Assembly: GCA_902702965.1 (NCBI GenBank)
Contig: CACRXP010000307.1
Coordinates: 583,310-647,309 of the forward strand
Length of the DNA stretch: 64,000 nt
From: Spirometra erinaceieuropaei
Lineage: Eukaryota > Platyhelminthes > Cestoda > Diphyllobothriidea > Diphyllobothriidae
Direction: 5' to 3'
The number at the start of each line of letters is the position of its first letter. The stretch's first letter is position 1. The notes under the pieces are model-generated. The model made no database searches, was not told the origin of the DNA, and saw nothing but the letters and a program-made list of their open reading frames with translations. Shown here piece after piece: positions 55,920 to 64,000 of the stretch. Both the position numbers and the translations under genes were made by a program.

Positions 55920-56354
55920 GGCCCCCAGTCCATCATGCAATGCAACAACCTTCCCACTCCATACTGCGTGCTAAAATTTCGCCTAGGCGGAGTAACAAGC
56001 CATGCGGGGAGGGCAGAGGTGAACACTTTTCCCAACACCGGGGTCGGTGCGTCAGATGGTCGAGCAATCATCACGCCAACATCCAACGCACGTGATGAAA
56101 TTGCAGCAGTTATCGACTCGAATGTCGGCCATCAAGCAATGATCACACCAAGTGCGACAATCCCGGATGAAGGGGGGAGCCGTGAATATTCATAGGTATG
56201 CGGTAGCATGGCTACGGCATCCTATAAATACCGCAGCCCCTTGTGCAGCAACCACCCGTTTCTGCTTTTTTGTCTCAGATGATGAATTCGAGTGGGAATC
56301 CGAAACGTCAGGCTAATAAAGCTCTTGTCCCGGCGATCGTGTCTCCTTCTTCAA
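55920..56354 (+). pseudogene. Penelope-like C-terminus and 3' end, second copy (PLE-E2)
   Basis: Mirrors the left arm. It starts at GGCCCCCAGTCC, inside the C-terminal extension, with no GIY-YIG core, reads QSIMQCNNLPTPYCVLKFRL to a stop at 56,195, and ends with AATAAAGCTCTTGTCC and CTCCTTCTTCAA. It is the shorter member of the head-to-head pair. Confidence 0.85.
56264..56322 (+). ncRNA. Hammerhead-ribozyme-like motif in PLE-E2 3' end
   Basis: Order: GCTTT (56,264-56,268), TTT, GTCT (56,272-56,275), core CAGATGA (56,276-56,282), stem II with one mismatch (GAATTC...GAATCC), GAAACGTC (56,302-56,309), AGGC, TAAT, AAAGC (56,318-56,322). GTCT/AGGC and GCTTT/AAAGC form stem I around an internal loop, as in type I hammerheads. 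Predicted cleavage lies after 56,309. It has the same core deviation as its partner, so the change predates the duplication. Confidence 0.55.
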
Positions 56355-57130
56355 GACTACTTGCTGGGACTCGTCTCTTCGCTTCTATTGGCAATTTTCC
56401 ATTTTCTTCACAAACAGCTGTGAACGAGCACAAGTATTTGATGAAGTACTTTTTAAATATTATTTTATTGTTCTTTTTGATATGAACATGAATTCAGCAT
56501 GTTCAAGACATTATCTTGCGCATTTCAAATGAGTACGCGATTCCGTTCTCCAGATTACATTTTACATCCGCAGGAATCACCAATTCGGTCTAAATACATA
56601 AAAATTCACAGGTTTTATTATATGACTTGTTTCATTAACTATGCCACGCAAAAAAACGAAACTTACCAGTTGAACCACAAGACTGGCGTTCCATTGAACT
56701 AGCTAAACGTAAAAAGGCATTTGGTTATTTTTGAAAAAAACACAGGTTACACAACAAGATGTTTTCACCGTTACCTGGGCACGAGCACTGATCACCTAAA
56801 ATCGCAAACATGAAAGTAAATTCAGTGACGCCAGCGCGGTAACACTTGTTTATTTTGAAGGAATAAACGTGTCAAAGAAGTATGATTGTATTTGTTAAGT
56901 TAAGAGACTCGAGTACCTTTAGTAAGAAAAACGATAATTGTAATATCCCCTTGTACAACCAAAAACAGAACACATAAACATCTTAACCCATAAAACTGTT
57001 CCCTGACAAGTTTCTGATTTTTGATTGTGGTGGCATAGGGGCTCTCACCGATCGTTCTTACGGAGCCCACTCATTTGATTCTGCCTTATGGGCTCTATCT
57101 CGAGCTCAACCAGCAGCCGTACAGCGCAGC
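56355..57130. other. No recognisable feature
   Basis: AT-rich, no gene. The last 80 bases may be the distal part of the SINE that follows, since AGCAGCCGTACAGCGC resembles AGCAGCCGCTCAGCGGCGC at 63,491. Confidence 0.35.
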
Positions 57131-57134
57131 AAGA

Positions 57135-57325
57135 CGTAGGCAGAATAGTATTACCGGCAAAGACAAGGGAGACTGGAATGGCAGTTTCTGGCTTATCAGC
57201 CGTTGTCAGCCAGTCGTACTCAACCCCGAAGTGTGGAAAACCTGAAGCTTGAACTCGCGACCTGTTAGTTAGAAGCCCACGCCTATAAGCACTGGTCCGC
57301 GGGTCCTTGTCTTTGTCAGCAATAA
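57135..57325 (-). mobile_element. tRNA-derived SINE
   Basis: On the - strand: GACCAGTGCTTATAGGCG (A-box region, weak), CTTCTAACTAACAGG, GTCGCGAGTTCAAGCTTC (B-box region), TTGAGTACGACTGGCTGAC, then CTCCCTTGTCTTTGCCGG. The same order of blocks is seen at 28.6, 28.9 and 63.3 kb. Confidence 0.65.
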
Positions 57326-59200
57326 CATTCTTTAATTTTGATCGACATTTTAAAAAATATGATTGAATGAGGAAATGGTAAGTATGAACATAGATTCATT
57401 GCTTAATATGTTTAAGTCACGACTTTGAAAGATGCAGTGCAAACAGAAGGAAATTGCAGCAAAACTAGATGTACACGTCTTTCATAAAGTGGTTAGTCGA
57501 CATTAGGCTTATTGGTTGATCGAATGCTAATAACGCTGTGCGCAATATAAATAAAGTTTGATTCGTCAATATGTTGCGTCATTCATTATTCACTCGCGAT
57601 TTTGTTTTCGTTTCTTTAGCAGTTAGCGTCTGCTGGTCGAAAATCTATAGACACATTGATTTACCATATAACAAGGCATGTAAAAAGACAAAAAACGCGC
57701 TTGGTATGCTGAATGTTAGTTTTATTATGCCGTTAATGGGGTTTCCCAAAAATAAGACGATATATATGTTCCCCTCAGTCAAGGGGTGCTTTAGTTGGCA
57801 TTTTTGAAATGGTCGTGTCTGTCTAATGTGGTATCTTTCTAAAATGGCAGTTAATGAGTAGACATTAGACTGTTTTGAATTCTACATTGCCTGCATAATT
57901 TACACTAATAGAAATGAACGGATGTTACTGGGAACTTGGGTCCTTTTTGCATCAAAAAATTCCCCACTCAAAGACTGGTATTTTATGTTATTGGATAAGC
58001 GAAACATGGTGACAAGTCCCAAATTCGATAAAAATGCATACTTTCTGGATCCTTTGCTTCGTTAGCTGTGATTTCCTTTTCCACCGATATCGACGCGGCT
58101 AGAATACATATGACATGATTTGGCGCTATTTCACACAAGAAAAAATTCAAATAAAGAACCCTATCATTGGCCACTTTTTAAGGAAATTCCACGGCCATGT
58201 GTAGCAAACATGTGTGATCTGAATGACGCTCAAATGTATCCAGCTCACGCTTTTATCATACATATTTTTGACCGTCAGCATAAGCATGACTGCTAGCACC
58301 ACATTGCATGGGTTCCACTGCTGATGTACTTGTATGTAAAACGCTACTTTACATTGTGAAAAAATTGTCACTCAATGTCTTTTGATTCAGAAACTGCTTT
58401 TGCAGTACTTGTAACTCCTTGTTAAGTCCGTTTTGTTTAATTTACTTGCATTCGCGTTTTAATTCCATTTATTGCAAATTGTGCACTTACAGTGGTGTAA
58501 AGGTGTTTAATGTGGCAGACAAGAACCCATTTAGATTACATATTTGTGTCGAAAATTCCGCCTTTAAAAGTGTCGTAGGTTACTAGATACTGGTTTTCCT
58601 TTTACACTTTAAGCGTTTCAAATTTCGTGGGCCAGTGTTTTAAGTTATCTAGCCAATAATAAATAATGACGAATATATCGTATTTAAATACGTACCCTCG
58701 TGATCCACCGCTTTGTCATCTGTAACTTTTACATTTAATGACAAGACCGAGTCTAAGGAAGATACTACATGCTTAAGTGCTATTTACAATTGAACTAAAA
58801 GTCAAATGAAAAATCCTATCACAGACCATTTTCTTCCGAGGAAAAACACTGTAATATTAACCAAAATGTAGACTTTCGTCAAGAATGTTGCTGCATAACG
58901 TCTAAATAGCGTCTGCGTAGAGATTTATCGTATTCGCCTTTTCTTTGAACGTCAGCATGTGCAGGTTGTAAGAAGGTAACCAAAAAAGTGCCTATAACTC
59001 ATTGTATGAGTCGTATACCCAATGCATTTGGGTTTTTAGGCTTCAATTGTGCCCTTTGGCAAGATTATCATGCATTGTCGCTACATGCCGAAACTGCACT
59101 TGGCAGTGTTTCACCTCTTTTAAAGTCCGTTTGATGAAATTTACTTTTTGTGCGCCTTCTCTCCATTTTCTGCACATTTTGCACTTACAATCGTGGACAG
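57326..59200. other. No gene; weak internal duplication
   Basis: AT-rich. The stretch 58,390-58,510 (GAAACTGCTTTTGCAGTACTTG, then AAGTCCGTTTT, then CACTTACAGTGG) loosely matches 59,088-59,200, suggesting an old duplication with a period of about 0.7 kb. No exon is supported. Confidence 0.35.
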
Positions 59201-59204
59201 AAGC

Positions 59205-59385
59205 ATATAAAGAACATCCATTGTGGTCGAAAAATATCCGTAGAAAATAAGCGCCCTAACCTCGGCCGCATTAGTCGAAGTTAGATGGAAATAAATGTAA
59301 GAGTATCAAAGAAAGTTAGTTAATAAGCTTGATTACAGTATACTTGCTGGATTATGAAAATTTATCCAAACATCTTACAATCGTC
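59205..59385 (+). repeat. Local duplication, copy a
   Basis: Shares CATTGTGGTCG, AAAATAAGCGCC, TAACCTCGGCCGCATTAGTC, GAAGTTAGATGGAAATAAATG and TTAGTTAATAAGCTTGAT with 59,648-59,830, with few differences, so it is recent compared with most repeats here. Confidence 0.8.
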
Positions 59386-59577
59386 TAACATTTTTCGATG
59401 TGCCTTGCTTAATTTCTGAGGAAACTAATGCGCGAACTTGGAGTAACTCTTTCGAAAAAGGCCTTTTCAGGCACGGTCCGAAATTTGATATGAATATTTG
59501 AGCTGAAATCCATCAGCTACTGCGGAATAACCGCTTAATATTCACAAACCGTCAACAGGCAACCAGTAGTATAGCAT

Positions 59578-59632
59578 TGTGCAATAATTTACCGTACTAA
59601 CAACACAGGTATTAGCTAAAAGCCCAGACACG
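59578..59632 (+). repeat. 55-bp block identical to 30,854-30,908
   Basis: Exact partner of the block at 30.9 kb. Here it sits immediately before duplication copy b, in the spacer between the two local copies. Confidence 0.8.
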
Positions 59633-59647
59633 CGTGTTCGATGTAGT

Positions 59648-59830
59648 GGAAAGAACCATATAAAGAAAATCCATTGTGGTCGGAAAAAATCCGCAGAAAA
59701 TAAGCGCCTTAACCTCGGCCGCATTAGTCGAAGTTAGATGGAAATAAATGTAAAAGTATCAAATAAATTAGTTAATAAGCTTGATAAGGGTATAAATACT
59801 AGGTTAAAAAATTTATCCAAACATCTGAAA
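59648..59830 (+). repeat. Local duplication, copy b
   Basis: Partner of 59,205-59,385 at an offset of about 440 bp. The conserved 55-bp block at 59,578 directly precedes it and is absent before copy a. Confidence 0.8.
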
Positions 59831-60464
59831 GATGTCTTCGATTTAAAAATATCCCTTAAATCGTGTTCTAACATTAGTGATTGCGAAACGCACCCTTCAG
59901 CATTTCAGTCATATCAGAATGCTCACTTTTGAACGGGCTTCTTCTTGATCACTTAAAAATTGCATTCTATAAAAATGACTGCATAATTAGCAGGACATTT
60001 ATCCGTTGAGTTTTTAGCCATATTTTATATAAACCTTAACGAGCCTATTCTTTTCTGTACACATTTGGCAGCATATTACATCTACTTTAACTTCTATTCC
60101 GCAAAAGTAAAGCATGTTCTTGTTTTTAAAAAGAGTCCTTAATTTTCGTATAATTCCTCCACACCTTGCATCAGACGTACATTCCAGGCTTCTCATCTAA
60201 GTGCCATTTACATTCCGTCATATGAATATCACATATTTCTGTATGTTGTTAGAATGATATCACTAAACAATCATTGCACTGTGAAGTTTGTGTGAAAAAA
60301 ATGATTAAATTATAGAAGTAACAATAAACAACTTTTAATATGAAATTGTGTGAGCGGACGCTGTGTCCTCTTAAAAGCTCATTAATAAAATAGTTTTAAC
60401 ACAAAAGATAAATTTTTGAAAATAAAATGGAAAAAAATGTAATCGGCGATCAAATAAACAAATG
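59831..60464. other. No recognisable feature
   Basis: AT-rich spacer, A-rich toward its end. Nothing identified. Confidence 0.35.
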
Positions 60465-60750
60465 AGAGTTGTTTATGCACGTTTTCCATAAAAATTTAAT
60501 TTACCAGGTAAGGGTGTTTTAAATCAATGGAAAATGTCATTATTATGAAGTCATTTATTTCAAAGTGCAGACTTCCCGGGCGGCTGATAACAGCCTGTTT
60601 TAAAAGGCGGAATGTTGATCCGACTAAAATGGTTTAGTATTATTATGCATTTTTATGTATTTTGTAATTCCATCTAGGTAATATTTTTGAATTAAAAGCA
60701 TATTTCGGAGTTTCGGTCACCATTTCATAAGATAGCCCACCTACCGTACA
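60465..60750 (+). mobile_element. Foldback element fragment (right arm)
   Basis: CACGTTTTCCATAAAAATTTAAT, AAATCAATGGAAAATG, then TTCGGAGTTTCGGTCACCATT and AGATAGCCCACCTACCG follow the order of the FB right arm at 45,215-45,490, with small deletions and insertions. Confidence 0.6.
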
Positions 60751-60929
60751 TGCTAAGTCGTTCTTGACGTTTTTGAGTGTTAATCATGTAACACTGCACA
60801 CATCGATGTTCTATTTATAACGTAAATCTTACTGCGGCTCTGGTCCTGTTTAAACATTATAATTTTTAGAACGTTTCTGTGTTACATAGAAATCGTTTGA
60901 ATCTTTGATGTCTTAAAACCTTGATAAAC

Positions 60930-61800
60930 AGTTGGTGGGTTAGCTCATTAAATGTCAACCGGCTGCATGCAAAAACTAAACTATGTAGGAAATGACTACG
61001 CATGTTGAGCGAATTTATGTGGTTGATTTTCGATGCCTCCAGAACTCGAATTATATTGCATGACAAGCATGCATAAAAATATTCATTTTTTGCTTATTTG
61101 GTAGAAAATTACGTCTTATAATTTTATACTCCAATGAGATACACAGGTCGGGTATAAAACGTTTTCCAGTTCCCGAATAATTTTAAATCCGCTCTACCGT
61201 CACAGTTGGATTCAGGGTTTGCAATCTACAAGCCGTAAATTTTCCACGTATTGAAAACCACACATTTCTCTACGGTACTAAAGGGGGATTATATACGGTT
61301 CATAAAATAAAGCAGTGGAGTTGATCCATATTGTTACCTTTACAAGCCACCTTGGTAAATTCAGAGATATGGCGTTTTGTGAAAGGCCATTTTACGGTAT
61401 TTATATGTCGCACAATTAGAAACATTTTTAAAACTGAATTTTCTCCCTCCTTCGAGTATAACATTAGTTGAAGACGTAATTGTCTACCAAATGAGCAAAA
61501 TAATTAACATTGTTATGCATGCTTTCCACGAAGTATATTTGGACTTTTCGGGACATCGAAAATCGATGAGAAATATGCCTTCTACTTAATAGTCATTTTT
61601 TACAGAGTGTAGTTTTTGCGTGCAGACGCAACTGAAGTTCATTCGAAAGCCTACGCCCTAAGGTAACTGGATTATTATATAATTGTCTGCAGGCAGATTA
61701 GTTTTACAACCCCACTTAATTAATCTTTTCGAAACGAAATTTGCAATTCGGAATTTCGGTTGACATTGCATGAGTTAGCCCACCTAATGTGTATACCAAA
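60930..61800 (-). mobile_element. Foldback element FB3 (near-complete, opposite orientation to FB2)
   Basis: Outer ends GGTGGGTTAGCTCATTAAATG (60,934) and CATGAGTTAGCCCACC (about 61,770-61,788) are inverted copies. The arms carry GCATGCAAAAACTA, GGTAGAAAATTACGTCTT and their complements at 61,470-61,620. The middle (61,190-61,350) is the reverse complement of the FB2 middle (CATTTCTCTACGGT, GGTTCATAAAAT, AAGCAGTGGA). It contains, at 61,718-61,725, the unoccupied version of the site where Merlin entered FB1. The left arm is internally deleted. Confidence 0.8.
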
Positions 61801-62350
61801 GAAGTTTATTGTCGTGAACATGTTAGACCGGCAATTGCGATTCTTGTATGTGTACTAAAGATGAATTTAGTATCCATTAATTTGACTATTTTGCCGGCTG
61901 TATCGATCAAAATGAATACAATAGATGAGTCACGGGTTTTGTGTTGGATTTCTAATATGCATATATGATCAACAGAGGGAATGAGAATAAATGCATAAGA
62001 ATTGAGGACTGAAAATGCATAAAGCATAAGCTACACCTTTGCGTAATGCATCTAAAACTGGCCAAAACCGCAGCAAAACTACTATGTTCACTTTTCTATT
62101 AACGTTATAGCTTCATGATTAATCGACTGTTAATGACTATTCTCAGAAAATTTAAGTTAGCAATGTTTCAGCAATTAAAAGATTTCTCTTGGTTTTTACA
62201 TTTTCTCCAGATTGGGAGTATGCAAGAAAATGAAACCTGTAAAATCATGTTATTTGGAATGTACGATTATGGGCCTAAAAATGCAAACATTATAATTAAC
62301 CTGTTTAATGTGCTACTAAAATTATACTGATAAAGACAGTTCGGAAAATG
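61801..62350. other. No recognisable feature
   Basis: AT-rich, short frames only. Confidence 0.35.
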
Positions 62351-62354
62351 ACTG

Positions 62355-62533
62355 AGTTCCATGCGCGAAGCCTTCACTCGACTCCTCATCTGCCGCCAGG
62401 TCATGGTGTCCAAAGACCCCCTGCCATGGCGACAATCCTCCGGAGTCGCTTTCCATATTTGGTTCAGTTTCAGACAATGCAACTACGACGGCAAAATTGA
62501 AGAAATAGTCTTCATGCGAATGGTTACATATGT

Positions 62534-62567
<34 letters not shown>

Positions 62568-62690
62568 TGGATGAGCTATGGTAGCTCTAAGACCGCAGCT
62601 CATAAAACGTGGTTTAGAAGCGCTTTAAAACTTGACAAGGCCAAAATACTTGCAAGAGGCAAAGATCGCGATTGTTGTTAACATTTGTGA
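62355..62690 (+). pseudogene. Penelope-like GIY-YIG fragment with GCA expansion (PLE-F)
   Basis: The 106-codon frame aligns with PLE-E1: KDPLPW (KDPLPR), HIWFSFRQCNYDG (RIWCSCGQSNYVG), VAAAAA (HAAAV), and LDKAKILARGKDRD (FDEAEILARGDNR). The two Cys of CSCG and the second Gly region are mutated, so the nuclease is dead. An alanine run coded by a GCA repeat has expanded in the middle. Reverse transcriptase and C-terminus are both missing. Confidence 0.8.
62534..62565 (+). repeat. (GCA)n microsatellite, about 10 units
   Basis: Uninterrupted AGC/GCA repeat inside PLE-F. It lies where intact copies encode HAAAV, so the expansion was seeded by the short Ala run. Confidence 0.9.
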
Positions 62691-63210
62691 ACACGCGGTT
62701 TCTGGTAAACTGTGTCATGTTTATACTACTTGATTTCTGCCTCTTCTACTAACTTCGGTGACTGCCTTTGTTAATGGGCTAGAGTGAAAATCAACATTTT
62801 TAGGCGAATGAAGTTCTGGTTGTGCTTCCTATAACTCATTTATTTGCTTCAGTTGAGGCATCAACTCGTTATAGATGGAAGGGCTGAAAGGCTTTAAAAA
62901 GCAGATGTCATTTAACTACATCTCTACGGGCAGTCTAAGAAGTTGAATGAAGAATATTTTGAATTTTTTACAGTGCAGCAGAACTCTGACTCAATATACT
63001 TAAATTTTTCGCAACTAAGGATAAGTGTTTCGAGTAACTTCCATAGCGACAAGGAAACTTATCGTTATGTGCATTCACTACCTGGATCCACTGTTTTCCT
63101 TTCTGAAAGGTTCTCAGTCGTCGTCGGTGACAGATCTACAATAGATTTGGCACAAATGAATGTTATCTTGCGATGGGACAAAATGTTCAATAAAGACGCC
63201 TATTAACGAT
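62691..63210. other. No recognisable feature
   Basis: Spacer between PLE-F and a SINE. The 87-codon frame at 62,943 has no motif. Confidence 0.3.
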
Positions 63211-63214
63211 AATG

Positions 63215-63412
63215 CTACTTTTGGCACTAAAACTCCCTGCAAAGACAAGAGAGGCAGGAATGGTCATTTCTGGCTTCTGGGCAGTAATCCGCCAATCATA
63301 CCCAACCCCAAAGTGCGAAAAACCTCGATGCGAACCCACAACCTGTTCGTCAGAGTTCAATGGCATCCAACCACTGAGCTACTGGCTCGTTGTCCTATCA
63401 GTTGTGAGCGGT
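63215..63412 (-). mobile_element. tRNA-derived SINE (best-preserved copy)
   Basis: On the - strand the tRNA-like head reads GCCAGTAGCTCAGTGGTTGG (A box), then TGAACTCTGACGAACAGG, then GTTGTGGGTTCGCATCG (B box), followed by a body with GGGTTGGGTATGATTGGCGG and CTCTCTTGTCTTTGCAG. It is the clearest of five copies in the window and defines the family. Confidence 0.75.
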
Positions 63413-64000
63413 GATGCAAAATGTTAGAGGGGCTTTCACAGGTGAAGTAAGGTAACTTACTCGTCCCGTTGTGCTCTTTCTCGTGCCCAACTAGCAGCCG
63501 CTCAGCGGCGCGTGATATAGACAGATGACGGTTAATAAACCAGAAATTGCCATGTCGGCCTCCATTGTCTGTGTCAGTTAGGTTGTTCTGCTTATATGAC
63601 GTGCCGCTGTATGTCCGCTTGTTATGCTCGAGAGAGAGATCTCTAGGGCCTTTCGGAGGAGTGAGTTCCTTAACACGACCGGCGAGCACCCACTGAGATC
63701 TCGGGGATTGTATTGCAATTCGCAATATAATTTTCACGGTTTTCTATTTCATACGTGGCCTACATTAAGAGATGCTCGATTGTACCCCTCATGCCTTTTG
63801 GTCAAGAGAGTTTTTTATCATTATAATGATTAGTTTTTTTTATTTTAACACCATTATATATAATGCGTTGACTGACAACACATAATATTGTTAAGATTTC
63901 TGTTATATATCTCACGAGCCTTGCTGCGCATTGCCTGTGCATTCACAATTTCGCTTTCGTTAGGTTTTGTTCTCTTATAATTAAGAGTGTATAAAGCTGC
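63413..64000. other. Possible upstream repeat, no gene
   Basis: 63,480-63,600 carries AGCAGCCGCTCAGCGGCGC (a small palindrome) and GCCAGAAATTGCCATGTC-like words that also occur near 57,100-57,190, so it may be the remains of another SINE. The rest is AT-rich with no gene. Confidence 0.35.

Larger units (their letters stand above)
55147..56354. repeat. Large inverted repeat: two 435-bp arms around a 338-bp centre
   Basis: The left arm 55,147-55,581 is mirrored by the right arm 55,920-56,354, equal in length and with few differences. Both outer edges stop at the same word (TTGAAGAAGGAGACACG reading inward). The arms are the 3' ends of two Penelope-like copies joined head to head. The centre belongs to the longer of the two. 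Confidence 0.9.

Overview
This is eukaryotic, intron-bearing, repeat-dominated DNA. The best guess is a parasitic flatworm, probably a large-genome (diphyllobothriidean-type) tapeworm. That guess rests on the many Penelope-like element (PLE) fragments with GIY-YIG endonuclease domains, a CR1-like non-LTR retrotransposon, a Merlin DNA transposon, tRNA-derived SINEs, and the spliced structure of the one convincing host gene. The species is inferred from style, not from a host marker gene. No rRNA, intact tRNA, CRISPR or bacterial operon structure was seen.

Layout. 1-2.6 kb: no gene, with a GC-rich patch. 2.65-10.44 kb: tandem, partly deleted copies of a macro-repeat of about 3.3 kb. 10.44-19.04 kb: a nest. 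A long-inverted-repeat ('foldback', FB) element has been split by an 8.15-kb Merlin transposon (10,513-18,660). That transposon has 26-bp imperfect TIRs and a perfect 8-bp target duplication, and an unoccupied FB copy at 61.7 kb gives the empty site. Inside it are an array of roughly 34 monomers of about 155 bp, a degenerate Merlin copy, and an uninterrupted Merlin transposase exon. 19-25 kb: mostly featureless, with a SINE and the first of three 0.42-kb MITEs filled with degenerate telomere-like CCCTAA/TTAGGG. 25.3-27.7 kb: a broken CR1-like element. 28-35.4 kb: SINEs and a pile-up of PLE fragments.

38.99-44.21 kb: a predicted secreted-protein gene. It has a signal peptide exon, then exons that each carry one four-cysteine module, nearly all with phase-1 introns. 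Two readings are possible: a 211-aa short form ending at 40,114, or an 11-exon, 439-aa form reading through to 44,206. MITE copy 2 lies in the intron between the two halves. 44.5-64 kb: another complete FB element, more PLE fragments, MITE copy 3, SINEs and local duplications. One PLE pair forms an inverted repeat with 435-bp arms that carry a hammerhead-ribozyme-like motif.

Most of the window is therefore mobile-element biology. The most unusual objects are the satellite-bearing Merlin, the telomere-like MITE family, the modular cysteine-rich secreted gene, and the PLE palindrome with ribozyme-like ends. All similarity statements come from reading the sequence and from knowledge of families; no database search was run.
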